Shown: positions 25,160 through 37,624, numbered from the stretch's first letter. The stretch: DNA of 64,000 bases from Pseudorasbora parva (GCF_024679245.1 NC_090175.1:52559732-52623731), one strand, 5' to 3'. Notes: generated by a model from the sequence alone, not told the origin. Made by a program: numbers and translations.

Positions 25160-26018
25160 AAAAACCTCATGTAAATACCTATATCTCATGCATTATAACT
25201 GTATATAATTTCTTGCATCCTTTAGGAGTCATTCATCAACAACACCTAGAAATGCAAACTTTCATGTATTTTAAACTCCTTGCATTCAATTCATGCAAAA
25301 TGAGCACGTAATTTTGTGAGAAAGGGGGATAAAACAAAACGCCAAAGGTCAAGCTCATCCACCTGGTGATTACTTTACCATCCTCGATTGCATTATTGTT
25401 TGTCTTGCAATTTCCTCTCATCAGACTATCATTTGATTATGCAAATATGCAGCTGGTTGTCTGGAATGTGAAGTTTATCACTATGGCGATGGATACTGGG
25501 ATTCAGGCCTGGCCAATCCCTGCTCCCACTGGCTTATTTGACGCAACCCCCTTCCTTGTCTAGTCTCTGCCTGCGATGATGTGTGATGATGCGCACTGTG
25601 TTTATAAATAGCACCAGCTTTTCACATTGGTTTTACATAATCAGGACATTTCGCCTTGCGTTAAATCAATGTTGACACAGCACCAGGGGGACCACGGGTT
25701 TGATTGTCAGACATAACAACATCCATTTATCTCCCTTTAAAAACTTGACTCTGTTTCCTGCTACTATACGGCATATTAGTCTCCGGACACATTCACACGT
25801 CACATCACATTAGCGCGATCATAATTGAGCACATCTGAATAGTTTAAAAAAGGATCAACAATATGATTGGTTCATAGCACAATAATTGACCAGATATTGG
25901 AAGCGATCATACTTCATCAAAAAAGCTGGTAAAATATTCATCAGATCTCATTCTGGGATTGGTATAATGCTTTATTTCTCAGCGTGAGACTAACACAAAG
26001 AGAAAGGACACTCTTGAA
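25160..26018. other. Single-copy block, possibly conserved
   Basis: The 25360-25720 part is of mixed composition and repeat-free, with a TATAAATA at about 25605 and no credible open frame. Candidate regulatory DNA only by appearance. Confidence 0.3.
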
Positions 26019-26320
26019 TTAAAGGGCTCATATCATGAGGAGTTATAATTTTCTTGATCTTCTCAGATCAAAGAGATCATCCGTTTTAGATTGTTTTACA
26101 AGTCAAAACTTCCTCCCCAGTCCAAAAAGAGAATTTATTGAAACTAAGCGGAAAAAAGCAATTGTTCTGAAATCTGATGTCAGAACCATGAAACTTTAAC
26201 CATTAAACGCATACCTTGGATCTTTATCAACCTGAGACGTCATTCACTGTCCCTCCTCCTCATTATATTATTTTTTTTTTTTTTAAAGTTAGACATCAAT
26301 ATTCAGAAAAAAAAATAAAA

Positions 26321-26352
<32 letters not shown>

Positions 26353-26354
<2 letters not shown>

Positions 26355-26938
26355 GGGCCGCGACTCGATTAAAAAAATTAATCTAATTAATTAGAGGCTT
26401 TGTAATTAATTAATCGCATTTTAATTGCTTATAAATATTTGACCTGAGAACAATGAGAAGTAATTTTTCACATGTATTTTTAGTATACCATTGAATAATG
26501 ACTGTATACATAAGCTTAATCAACAAAATATTGTTTATTTATTTCAGTCCAGCAGACCAGTGCATGTTTGCCAGTTTAGCAAAAGCATTTTTGTGATATT
26601 TGAGGCTCAATGTGCTGCGGTGATGCGCGAATTCCTTGTTGTATAGCTTGCACACTACCATGCTCTTGACGACGCTTCCATTCTTTCGTTTTTTAAAACA
26701 AAATTTCCCATCCACGGGGCCAAGCAAAGCAGTCTCATCAGCTTCTTCGTTCCATAGCTTCGTTCATGTTCACATGGTTTGTTGTTGTCGTGACTCCAGA
26801 GGGCTAGTTGGTGTTCCAGTATAATTGGTCCGTCGAAACTCATTCATTGAAAAACGTTTTTTTTTTTTTTGCGTAATTAATTAACGCGTTAAAGTCACGT
26901 AATTAATTAATCTTAATTAACGCGTTAAAGTCCCGGCC

Positions 26939-26941
<3 letters not shown>
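26353..26941. mobile_element. hAT-like relic nested in an AT tract
   Basis: Left TAGGGCCGCGACTCGATTAA, right read inwards TAGGGCCGGGACTTTAACGC. Both flanks are atatatat. The 589-bp remnant keeps part of a transposase BED finger on the minus strand. Confidence 0.8.
26539..26740 (-). pseudogene. hAT transposase BED-finger remnant
   Basis: The minus strand reads GKFCFKKRKNGSVVKSM, then VVCKLYNKEFAHHRSTLSLKYH. This is the shape of hAT BED fingers (aromatic start, K-N-G-S basic patch, C-x2-C, STSSLKYH). The second zinc-binding Cys is replaced by Tyr and the downstream His region is changed, so metal binding is lost. A frameshift precedes it. The rest of the transposase, including the RNase H-like catalytic core and the dimerisation region, is missing. 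BED fingers bind the element's ends. Confidence 0.75.
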
Positions 26942-26978
<37 letters not shown>

Positions 26979-26990
26979 CAAAATTTCAGA

Positions 26991-27198
<208 letters not shown>

Positions 27199-28079
27199 CA
27201 CTCAAATAAAAATATTGCACAACAATGGGTGTCTTCACGCACATCAACATCTCTTTCTGCCAATTTTTTCCATCATCAAGCAGCAAACTTGTCATTGCAA
27301 CTCAACTTTCTGTACACTAATGATTTTTTTTCATCTTCTCTAGCAGTGCAAAGGCGATATAGTGAAGAGATTTGTTGAATAAAACTGGAGTCACTGATAA
27401 ACTCTCGCTGTTTGATTGACAGCTTCAGCACACGCTGCTGCAACGATTGCAAAGGGGCTTTCTTTGATCGCTTTCTTTATAGAATTTAATCACCATTAAA
27501 TAACAGATTATTTTCATTCTATTAAGAAAAACAGCGCAAGTTAATATTTAGTCACTGACACTCAGACAAAGATCTGACTGTTCATGAATCACATTTCAGA
27601 TTAGAAGGCATTAGAATGAACACAGTTACTTAAATGTTGCATTACTATCGAGCCCAGGCACTGCCCAATATTCTGTAATCCTCAACGGCGTGCTCATGGA
27701 TCTGGTTTAACACCAGGCCTGTTACATTTGTGAGTCGGTGGGCGGGGCTAAACAGGCAGTGATGAACCAGGAGTTGATCTTCTTCTGCAGAGGCGACGGT
27801 TCACCACACACTGACGTCACGGGTTGGCACATTCTGAGATCGAGTGTTTGCTGGGCCTGGTGTCAATAAAAGCTTTTCTTTGATTAACTTTCAGCTCCAA
27901 AACATACAGGATATTCTTATATCATGATACTATATATCAACGGCTGAATGAAAGCTGATATTTCAATTTATGGCCCCTTTAATGTTGTCTAAATAAAGTC
28001 ACAAGGATTGATTTAATGATCTCTCTACTACCCTTCTGGGGCTTAAAAGTTGTGACTGCCAGTGTGGGGACAGAATACT

Positions 28080-28192
28080 GTCAGATTTAATTTTGAAATA
28101 TCTTCCTTTGTGTGACAAATATGAAAGACTTACAGGTTTGGAACATGAGGGTGAGTAATCCATGACAGAATTTTCCTTTTTGGGTGAACCCC
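28080..28192 (-). repeat. Cyprinid TTAAAGGGATAGTTCACC repeat fragment
   Basis: Landmarks gaaagacttacaggtttggaac, atgagggtgagtaatccatgacag and tttttgggtgaac match the repeat; the terminal bases are lost. Confidence 0.7.
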
Positions 28193-28431
28193 ATTCGATG
28201 ACATTTTTTGACAACATGCCCCATTTACACTGTATGTTGTCACACTATGTTATGTATGAATTATTACAATCGAACTAGCCTATTACAGGCTATTTCAAAC
28301 AATTATAAAGCACAACATGTTTTATAAAATAAAAAATAATAATATAACTTTTTAAAATAAATTGTACAAATAAAACTGAAATACTGGCCAATATAAACTG
28401 TAATTAATATACATATAGAATTAAAATTTCC

Positions 28432-28500
28432 ATTTATTTATATAGCACAGTTAAAAAACAACTGCAGTTGACCAATGTGCTGTACAAAAATAAATAATAT
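28432..28500. repeat. Short LINE-tail-like repeat
   Basis: The segment catttatttatatagcacag followed by aacaactgcagttgaccaatgtgctgtaca and aaataaataat resembles the 3' tail of a fish retroposon. A scrap with ctcaatgtgctgtacagaaataaataa is also at 9410-9436. Confidence 0.5.
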
Positions 28501-28639
28501 AATATATAATAACTTAGAACATAGAATATATGTGACAACTTGCCCCAATGAAAGTGTGACTTTTGATTTAAACCAACAACATTTCTGTTAGAGAAAAGCA
28601 TTTGTGGATTATAATCTATTGCGTAATTGAAATACAACC

Positions 28640-29332
28640 TTGACATTTTCCCTGGCCTCCCTACATCTTCAAGCCTTGTGTTCGAAGGTTTCGCATCTCT
28701 TACATACGCATGATATTGAGTCTCCAGACTGATCCAGACCCGCGAGACCCTTATTTAGCACTGCTGACACAGACTGACACAATGGCATCATGCTCCTCGT
28801 CGGAATAACGAGGACAATAGCAGAAGGCCAGAGGGGTCACTGGTGTCACAGACTTGAACCTAATGACCGCCTGCATTAATCTCCACGCAGACAGCGAGCC
28901 GCTCTCTGTGATGTTCTGAAGATCAGTGCGGCCGGAGGCCTGTGGATGTATCTAGGTCTGTCATCCCACCACATCGTGTCTAGAACAGATAAAGGCGCTT
29001 TTGCAGGATGGCTTTGATTCTTAACTCCCTGATTCCAGAGCAGCGATCAAAGGCCTGGTCTGTTTAATGATATAAGGCTGCACTGAAAACTTACTCTTTA
29101 AACTGTTAGACTATAAATTGCAGACTTGGGTTGGTTAAGATAAGGTCAGTTCCTATGTCAGTGTGTTAGTCTAAATATTAACATTAAGAACTTAACTTGT
29201 GTAATAAAAAAGTAACTCAAATTATAAAGTACTCTTGTTAAGATAGTATTTTACCAACAACAGGTGACACTGTACCATAAGTGTCAATGTGTTAACTAAG
29301 TTAACATGTATGTTTATTAAGCATCATAACAG
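28640..29332. other. Single-copy block, GC-richer than surroundings
   Basis: The 28640-29060 part is noticeably less AT-rich (gacccgcgagaccc, gtgcggccggaggcctg) and repeat-free, without a convincing exon. It may be conserved non-coding or a diverged exon. Confidence 0.3.
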
Positions 29333-29527
29333 TTGGGGAACATTGTCAGAGCAGAAGGAAGAAAGTTTTCTTCCAGGACAACCTTGTACGTGGTTTGATT
29401 CATGCGTCCTTCACAAAGACAGATCTGCCCGATTCCAGCCTTGCTGAAGTACCCCAAGATCATCACAGATCCTCCACCAAATGTCACAGTGGGTGCGAGA
29501 CACTGTGGCTTGCAGGCCTCCGTCTAA
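29333..29527 (-). pseudogene. Tc1-like transposase fragment (third family)
   Basis: Read on the minus strand: tggttagacggaggcctgcaag, gtctcgcacccactgtgacattt, ggtggaggatctgtgatgatcttggg (GGGSVMIW.G), then ggctggaatcgggcagatctgtc. This follows the central catalytic region of another fish Tc1-like transposase. Only about 65 codons remain. It abuts a relic of a different Tc1 family, both inverted, giving a chimaera. Confidence 0.7.
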
Positions 29528-29559
29528 CCATTAGCCATCCAGATGTTGGACAAGCCTAA

Positions 29560-30224
29560 GCCAACACAAATAAAATAAAACAAATCCACACCATAACACC
29601 CCCTCCACCAAACTATACACTTGACACAATGCAGTCTGGAAAGGACCATTCTCCTGGCAAATGCCAAATCCAGACTCATTCATCGGATTGCCAGACAAAG
29701 AAAAAAGATTGGTTACTCCAGTGATAGAGTGTAGTGTCCAGTGGCAGCGTGCTTTACACAACAGCAACCCACATTTTGTAATGTACTAGGTGATGTAAGG
29801 CTTGCATGAGCTGATCGGCCATGGAAATCCATTCCATGAAGCTCTCTACAGACCGTTCTTGAGCTATTGATTCTGCAGAAAGTTGCCAACTTCTGCACAC
29901 TGCGCCTCAACACGCTCTGTGATTTTATGAGTTGCTGTTGTTCCCAATGGCTTTCACTTTGTTATAATACCACTAAGAATTGGCCGTGGAATATTTAGTA
30001 GTGAGTACATTTCATGAATGGACATATTGCAAAAGTGGCAACCAATCACTATACACACTTGAATTCTCCAAGCTCCTGAGAGCGACCCATTCTTTCACGA
30101 ATATTTGTAAAAGCGTCTGCATGCCTAGGTGCTTGATTTTATAGACCTGTGGCCATGAAAGTGATGGCACTTGAATTCAGTAATGTGGAGGGGTGTCCCA
30201 ATACTTTTGTCAATATGTATGTCT
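29560..30224 (-). mobile_element. Tc1-like element fragment (CCAATACTTTTG terminus)
   Basis: Read on the minus strand it starts ATATTGACAAAAGTATTGGG, then acctaggcatgcagacgctttta, gaatgggtcgctctcaggagc (start of the transposase, MGRSQEL-like), aatattccacggccaattc and cagtggcagcgtgct. A coding segment at 29713-29913 covers the helix-turn-helix linker (CRELHGMDFHGRSAHASL). Most of the catalytic region is lost. Same family as 36558-37307 and 14432-14566. Confidence 0.78.
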
Positions 30225-30229
30225 GGCAA

Positions 30230-31975
30230 TAATCGCATGTAAAACATTCTAATGGCGTTCAGTCTTTCAAATATATTGCTACTGTACCATTTACACATCT
30301 AAATGAAAATGCCATTACGACTCTATGATGCAAATTGCAAAAAAACAAAACAAAATTAAAATAAGAATCTCTTTATCTGCTGAATACAGTCTCGTTTCGG
30401 TATCTGTCCTGTTTGACTAATACAATATAATTTTACTTGGGTATAATAAATATTCCCCAGCATTTTCCGTGCATGCTTGACCTCTAAACAGAACAAAATC
30501 TCTTCTGTAAATATGATATATATTTACTTACATTTGATATATATATGTTAAAATGTTTTTATTGCATTTAGCCATCTCTACTAACCTTTCTCTAATGAAA
30601 ATGCATTTTAGTTAGAATAATCTACACACAAAGCTCATTAAAACAATAGTGCTGAAGTCTGGTCTTTAACAAAGTCCCTCATTATCAGAGTCAGCATACT
30701 AATATCAGTGAAAGTATAAGTTCTGCCAAGGTGAAAATTGTGTGTATTTATTTGGCTAAATGTTACATATTGTTCAATTCACATGAGACTAATTACTAAA
30801 TAACCTTTACTCGCATCGGTATGTTCAGCACTCATACATATTCAAATGTTTTCCAGTTTTTCGCTGGTGCACTTGAAGACGTGGAGCTCCAAGTTGTCAG
30901 AGGTTGGCTGCAGTTTCTACATAACAAATACACGTCATCATCACAGCAATTATCTTTCGCTTGCTTTTATAAATTCATTTTGTCTGATACATTGAAATAA
31001 TGACAGGAAGTGCCACTGTTTTGTCAGAAAGCAATTTAGGGTGAACAAATTATCGTGCAATAATGAGAATGTAGGATAATGTAGGATACACTGTTAGCAG
31101 CCAACAGAATGGACAAACAAACAAAACAGGATACATTTTAAACTGCCTAGAATTTAAAGCATCCAACATATTCTGAATGGATTGCATTTGGAATATACAG
31201 TACTTTTCTTCCCCCAGCAGTGTGGAAATGAATTTACACTTTGCAGTTCTGATGAAATGTGGCGGTAGGCCATGATGGACATGAAAAAAAAAAAAAAAAA
31301 CACGAATATGTGAAAGTCACTAAAAATGACTTGAGAGTTGTGAAATAAAATACATTGGCACACATACACACCCACTTACAGTCACATGAAATATATTTCA
31401 CAATCATATATTTCTATTGAGAGTTTTCCTTTTTGCACTGAAAGTTTTTAAATCCAGCCTTCTACCCTCATATTTTTTGTACACCTCATACAAAAACATT
31501 ATTCTTATTTAAAGTTTAGTACTTTGACTTGTAATGCTGCAAAAGCTCAAAATACTGATAGTTGCGTGTGTCAAAACTTGTATTAAAAAGCACCGCAGAG
31601 GCATATTCATTTAGATTCACGGTTGTTAGGTTTGACAAAATAGCTGCAGTTGTAACCTGCCTGAAGCAATGATGCTATTTAAAGTAGATGTGTTTGTTCG
31701 GATCATTTTCAGAAGGCAAAGGGAAAATCAAAATGTCGGGACACAGTTGGCGTTGTGTTTATTAAATAGGGACATGTCGTAAAATGCTAATGGGAGCTGC
31801 CTTGCATTATATAACCTGTTCAATGTATGTATCCTGGTAGCAGGAACCTTTTTTTGCCTTTTTTCTAAAGCTGCAGTATATATATATATTAGTTTTAACA
31901 TCGATATCTCAATGTGCACATCCACGATGGTCACATCACAGGATGTGAGATGTCAAGAATAGGGATTGTAATTAA
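30230..31975. other. No gene or recognised repeat
   Basis: Single-copy, AT-rich, with a poly-A run at 31284-31300 and a short TA run near 31878-31890. Confidence 0.4.
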
Positions 31976-32072
31976 TCATTGTTCGAAATTCACATGATTC
32001 TCAGATTAATTGCGATGTTTATTATTTGCATGTGTTATAGGTCATGTCAGTTTAAACAGTCGAGTGATTTAA

Positions 32073-32165
32073 ACCAAAGGTCTTCAACACTGCTCCTGGG
32101 GATGGACTGTCCTGCAGAGTTTATTTCCTGCTTCAGCACAGCTGCCTGTGTATTTTCAACAAGGC
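32073..32165 (+). repeat. Short dispersed repeat fragment
   Basis: The segment tcttcaacactgctcctgggg followed by gactgtcctgcagagttta matches a common zebrafish-type interspersed repeat. Confidence 0.5.
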
Positions 32166-32400
32166 CATGTCCACACTAATATGTTTTAGTTCGAAAACAC
32201 CTCCTTTTCTCTTCGTTTTGGCCTTCTGTCCACACTGAGACAGCATTTTAAGGCAACGAAAATGTAGCTTTTTGAAAATGCTCTCCAACGCGGATACATT
32301 TGAAAATACCATCTTCGCGTAGTGTGGACTGTGAAGACGGAGATATTTAAAAATGATGACGCATGTTTAGTCATGTGACGCATATTGTGCCATTATATAT
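32163..32400 (+). repeat. Repeat with ggccatgtccacacta terminus
   Basis: The segment ggccatgtccacactaatatg, then ttcgttttggccttctgtccacactgagac and gtgtggactgtgaagacggag, has the inverted gtccacac/gtgtggac structure of a cyprinid DNA element. The right boundary is uncertain. Confidence 0.45.
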
Positions 32401-33119
32401 ATGCATGTTTATACTGCTATTGTGCCAGTTTGTGCTATTCACTTTCACACAGTTGCTATATGTTACTTTGCACACTTCATATGACAGTCCTGCCAGGATG
32501 ACAGATTTGCATTTGCTGTCCTACGGTAAAACACGAGTGGAGTTGCGGTTTAGACCAAACATAATGGTTGATCGAGTGCGACCTCGATGCATCAGTGAAT
32601 GATGAGATATTTTAGCCTATCCATTTGAGTGAAAGAATGCACAAAAGAGAACTCAATTCGCAACTCGGGCGTGCAAACACTGACTTCTGTTCTCTCTAAT
32701 TTTGTGCTTGAATGGACACATGCATGCAAAATGATATCAACATGTCCGTCTCATTTTTCCCATCTTAGCTTAATAAGTATAAGGCATTCCGAGTCCCTCA
32801 AATTGTTTGCACATAACAACCAGACCAGTCAATGGATTGAGTTATCTGTTAGTCCAACCGATGACAGGGACAATTCTATTTCATATCAAGGATGCCCAAA
32901 CTTAAGACAAATCTGGTTTACTTCTGAAAAGGAGACAAACTGAACCTCATGTAGCTGCATAAAATGGTATCTAATTTGTATTTTTATGGACATTATAGAC
33001 ATTCGTTATTATTATTATCTTCAATGCTATGATTTCCGGACAGCTCCCGAGCCCCTGCCGTGTGGGAGACCACTCACAGTGCTATGAGAAGAACCTATGC
33101 CAGGTCAAATGCTATGTTT
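32400..33119. other. No gene or recognised repeat
   Basis: Open frames at 32363-32602 and 32629-32943 (79 and 104 codons) lack domains and sit in sequence without other coding signals. Confidence 0.4.
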
Positions 33120-33135
33120 AGAGCATTGGACTCTT

Positions 33136-33310
33136 GAAAATGTCTGAATGTCATTAGATACAAATGTCTCTTTTTGTATCATTTCAAACTTCTACGTGAA
33201 ATGACATTCATACATATTTGGACTTTTAAAATTGTCTGGATGTCTCTGTTTTAGATACAAATGTCTCTTTTTTATCATTTCAAACTACTCTACATAACAT
33301 TGTAATCATG
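33136..33310 (+). repeat. Imperfect tandem duplication, about 90-bp period
   Basis: The block gtctg.atgtc...tagatacaaatgtctcttttt.atcatttcaaact occurs at about 33139-33192 and again at 33233-33285. Confidence 0.65.
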
Positions 33311-33599
33311 CATTTAAATGTCAAATGGTTACCGATTTAAACCGTTCACTGTAAACTAAACTAAATGTAGTTTTTTCTGCCAAGTAATAAAATATAACTA
33401 AATCTGGAGTAAAATATGAACATTAAATCCAACAAAACTGACAGACGCATTTTAAATCTGTCAATAACAAAAATAATCAATACTGTAATTATATGAAATC
33501 AATCAACAATAGATAATCAACAAATCATTAAAACTATAATATATAATGCCTATATGTCCATAGTCTATTATAGATATTTACAATCATATCTAACATATT

Positions 33600-34350
33600 T
33601 CTCACTATAAACACATATGAGATTTGTCCCTCTCATGTCTTAAAAATACGACACTAAAGCATACCATATTCGTGGGATGTGATCACATACATTTATTTCT
33701 CTACATGAGAACCTGGATTTTCAACTCCACAAGTAGGTCAATGAGAATTGGTCAAATTTAAAGTTCCAAAGTGACTTCCAGTCTATTATTCTTCACTCTC
33801 GGTTTCTCTCGTCACCCAGCACTTACAATGGCATGTGCAATACATCAAGAGCCCCTCCTAAATTTGGCAGAAACAAAACGCATGCAGGCAAAGATTAAAA
33901 GTTGATATGTTTGCCTTTGTATCGCTGATGCATTACATGAAGCATTGGATTTGTCACAAGGTGTGCCCACGTTTGGGAAATTTGCAGAGAGCTGGCGTTT
34001 TCATCAGTCACCCTGGGGGATAACGCTACGGGAACACTCAGCAAAAACCGCTGAGGTGAATGTGCAAACGCTTTGAAAAACCACAGGCTGTTTTGTCAGC
34101 AGAGGTGTCACATGAATGCACTATTAGGTCTTTTTTCAGTACAGCTAACATGATGTATGATTATGTCTTTGACGTGAGCATACATTTTTAAATATAGTGG
34201 CACGAAGAATTAGATACCAGCTATCTGTGATGGTTAAGTTCAAGGAGAACTGGTATGACATCTGTCAACAGAAATAAAGAAATCTCTTGAGAAACTGTTG
34301 TGTGCACAATATGACACAGCCCTTTGCATTTTTACCTGCCTTTGTGCAGA
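33600..34350. other. Single-copy block, possible conserved regulatory DNA
   Basis: Repeat-free and of mixed composition, including gcatgcaggcaaagattaaaag, cctttgtatcgctgatgcatt and cactattaggtcttttttcag. No exon signature. Confidence 0.3.
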
Positions 34351-34791
34351 GATGCCACTTCTTTAAGCTAGTCAAATTATTTATGTTTTAGGTTTGATAT
34401 ATTGCATAGGCCTACATTATATTTGACTGAAATGCTTGTATTTAAATATTTGATATTCTACCAATGATACAATTAAAAGTTTGTGATCACTATGACAATT
34501 AATTTGCATAACAGTGACTGCAAAATATGTATGGGTATGACATATTTAGTTTTGTCACATCATGTTTTGTAATGAACACCGTAATATTTAGGACCGATGA
34601 GCGATTGTGCTTCATGACTGTATTTGCAGACTTTGACATTTTATGATGTGTATACATTAAGGTAAATATTTTGTTTTTACACCTTTGTGCAGTTTTCTAA
34701 TAAAAGGGTATTTCAAGCTATTCTGTATCACATGTAGGCGCGGCATCTCCTCCTGCGCTCCCGTCGTGAAAATGTGACTGTAAAGCAGCGC

Positions 34792-34821
<30 letters not shown>
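34792..34821. repeat. (TTA)n microsatellite
   Basis: About 10 TTA units. Confidence 0.9.
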
Positions 34822-34826
<5 letters not shown>

Positions 34827-35089
34827 TTTTAATACATTTTGAATTCCGTTTGGATTTTACTAGATGTATATAGCCTAAAACAATCAGCACAAATAACACT
34901 GTTGGATTTAATCTTCAGGATAATATAGTTATAACATATAACATGGAGTAAAAATTAAATATCATTAATTCTTAATCATTCTTCTCACATTTATTTTCTA
35001 CAGTTCTAACTTCAGCATCTGTGTCTCGAATTCCCTTTGTCTCCAGAATGTGTGTACGCACAGCTCAAAGTTTGCTTAAAGGTGTGTAC

Positions 35090-35148
35090 ACTCCCGTCAA
35101 GTTTGTTTTTTTGCGTTTTGTGCGTACGCACGCTTTATAAATGAGACC
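35090..35148 (-). repeat. DNA-element end with TTTATAAATGAGACC
   Basis: The segment gttttgtgcgtacgcacgc followed by tttataaatgagacct resembles the terminus of a cyprinid inverted-repeat element. It directly abuts the Tc1 fragment that follows. Confidence 0.4.
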
Positions 35149-35150
35149 TC

Positions 35151-35330
35151 AGATCTCAACCCAATTGAGCATCTTTGGGAAGTGGTGGAATGGGAGCTTC
35201 GTGCCCTGGATGTGCAAGAATGCTTTCAGCACCTTGTTGAATCAATGCCAGTAGAATTAAGGCAGTTCTGAAGGTGAAAGGGGGTCAAACACAGGATTAG
35301 TATGGTGTTCCTAATAATCCTTTAGGTGAG
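35151..35330 (+). pseudogene. Tc1-like transposase C-terminus and right end
   Basis: Encodes DLNPIEHLWEVVEWELRALD (holding the catalytic Glu), then FQHLVESMPVELRQF and a stop, followed by the terminus gtgttcctaataatcctttaggtgag. The family normally has about 340 residues; only the last 45 or so remain and the rest of the element is absent. This is a fourth Tc1-type family in the window, told apart by its CTAAAGGATTATTAGGAACAC terminus. Confidence 0.82.
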
Positions 35331-35339
35331 AGTGTGTAT

Positions 35340-36557
35340 GCATAAACTGCTCAATTCATATGGATTATTTGTACGATATCTTCATGAACCTTTTATTAAA
35401 TAACAGACTTATAGTATGTTTTCAAACACAATGTTAATGTTATCTACAGTAATGCAAATAAAGTAAATGTCAACAAATGAAACCTATTGTGTGTCACAGA
35501 GATAACACTAAAAAGTTGAAATGCCATTTTTAATTAAACAGTTTTTTCTACTTAAAAACAACACAATTATACTACAAATGTCATGTCTAAATCCTTCATG
35601 CCTTTATTTGTAATTGTCTGTGAAATTTACTAGCCATTTCTGAGAAAAAAATATATTTTGTAATTTTATGAAATATTTTGAACTCACACATGAACATGTA
35701 GTGTATGAACTTAAACTTCTGAACTTAATCTCTACACTGCTTTTATATGTTAACTGATGTCTCATTTGTGTCTACTTTTAAATGTATTCTAAGCAAAAAC
35801 ATCTGAGAAAGAACATCTGAGACTGCAATGAATCATAATGTAAAAGTCCCCCGAGTTAAAGCACACCCTGTGTGCAATAAATTTGTCCTCTTTTACAACT
35901 GGCAATGAATGACACCTAAACGCATTATTTAACCACAGCACTATAAAGCACCTCTACAGAAAGTCAGGGCTCAAGGGTGAAATAAACCCAGTTCCTCAGT
36001 AGAAATCCAGAAAACACTTTGTCTTGAGTGCAAGTTGAGTGCAAAAATCTTTGACCTCGGACATAGTTTCCAGAAAGCATCCCTTTGACCCGCAGACAAC
36101 AGAATTGGTGTTACACTTCCTTTAACACATAAGCTGATACAAAGATTTACAGCCAAGAACAAGAGAGGTCAGCGCACTTTCAGAAGAGTCAAAGTTAGGA
36201 ATATAGTTGTACTGTATAGGTTTTTTTTAATCGTTTTTTTGTTGTTGTTTTTTTTACTAAACCAAGACCTGTCAAAGATTCAGAAACAGCTCTACACAAC
36301 CAGAAGAAAACAAAACAGTTTCCTACAGATGGTCAGACAGACTGATCGCTCCACTAATATATGAAGGCTCAAACTGTTCCCTTAACCCCTCACACATGCT
36401 TACAGCAAATGTGAGCCTGAAGATAAGATGTCCTATGGTAGACAATATTGATTCTGATGGCAAACGAAGGAGAACCCAGCTAACAGAGGACATTCAGAAA
36501 ACATTCAAAAGTAACGTTCACATTCTTTTATCAGTCTTTTATCAGACAGGAAAACAT
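35340..36557. other. No gene or recognised repeat
   Basis: Single-copy, AT-rich. The 63-codon frame at 35971-36162 (minus) has no domain. Confidence 0.4.
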
Positions 36558-37307
36558 ACCGCATATTGCCAAAAGTTTTGCGACGCACATGAACTTTAAC
36601 GACATCCCATTCTTAATTTATTCTTTTAAGTATGGAGTTGACCCACCCTTTGCTGTAACAGCTGCAACTCTTCCAGGAAGGTTTTCCACAAGGTTTAGGA
36701 GTGTGTTTATGGGAACTTTTGACTATTTTTCTTTAAACAGCGTTTGTGAGGTCAGGCACTGATGTTGGACGAGAAGGCCTGGCTCTCAGTCTCCGCTCTA
36801 ATTCATCCCAAAGTTGTTCTGTCGAGCTGAGGTCAGGACACTGTGCAGGCCAGTCAAGTTCCTCCACAACAAACTCACTCATCCATGCTTTTTTGGACCT
36901 TGTGCACTGGTGCGCAGTCATGTTGGAACAGGAAGGGGCCATCTACAAACTGTTCCTACAAAGTTGGGAGCATGAAATTGTCCAAAATGTCTTGGTATGT
37001 TGAAGCATTAAGAGTTCCTCTCCTGAGTTTCACCCCTGAAAAACAAGTACCGTTCTCCTGGCAACTGCCAAACCCAGAATCATCCATCGGATTCGACATT
37101 TCACAAAATGGATTTATTCCACAGGTGGCAACCTACCACAGTAACAAAATTGAAGTTACAGAGCTCCTGAGAGCGACCCATTCTTTCACAAATTTGTAGA
37201 AGCGTCTGCATGCTGTGTGATTTTATACACTAGTGGCCATGTAAGTGACTGGAACACTTGAATTCAATGATTTGACTGGGTGTACTAATACTTTTGCCAA
37301 TATAATG
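36558..37307 (-). mobile_element. Tc1-like element, internally deleted
   Basis: Read on the minus strand it runs from the TTGGCAAAAGTATTAGTACAC end at 37307 through gaatgggtcgctctcaggagc, a deletion, gttgccaggagaacggtac, the catalytic region, and gttacagcaaagggtggg to ctttggc-type bases at 36558. Length is about 750 bp against about 1.3 kb for the family. Confidence 0.85.
36700..37160 (-). pseudogene. Tc1-like transposase catalytic region
   Basis: The open piece 36733-36942 reads CSNMTAHQCTRSKKAWMSEF, VEELDWPAQCPDLSSTEQLW and DELERRLRARPSRPTSVPDL. It covers the second catalytic segment (normally QHDCAPVH; here the Asp codon is read as Asn or Thr because of changes) and the Glu-bearing NPIEHLWDELE region, where the expected Glu context is altered to STEQLW. 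The helix-turn-helix and first Asp are lost in an internal deletion. It is inactive. Confidence 0.8.
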
Positions 37308-37587
37308 TATTTCATTTCTGCCCCAATTTGCAGATGCATAAGCCAAGCACAGAAAATAAGCATAATTCCGGGCAAAATCATTTCTTAGAAGTTGCTATAT
37401 TTGTTTCGTGTAAAATATACCAGCTGACAGGGAACATTCTCAGAACTTTGACTAACATTCTGGTATGTTTCTCAAAAGTTATAAGTAATGTTCTCATAAT
37501 GAACATTTGAAGAAGTTCCCATAACTCAATGGGAACGTTAACAAAATATTCTTAAAATCATTTTTTATCAAATTCTCGCTGTGCAGG

Positions 37588-37588
37588 A

Positions 37589-37621
<33 letters not shown>
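37588..37621. repeat. (CA)n microsatellite
   Basis: About 16 CA units. Confidence 0.93.

Positions 37622-37624
<3 letters not shown>

Noticed and set aside
25600..25720. tRNA or SINE B-box near agggggaccacgggtttgatt
   Set aside because: No matching A-box at proper spacing and no cloverleaf could be built by eye.
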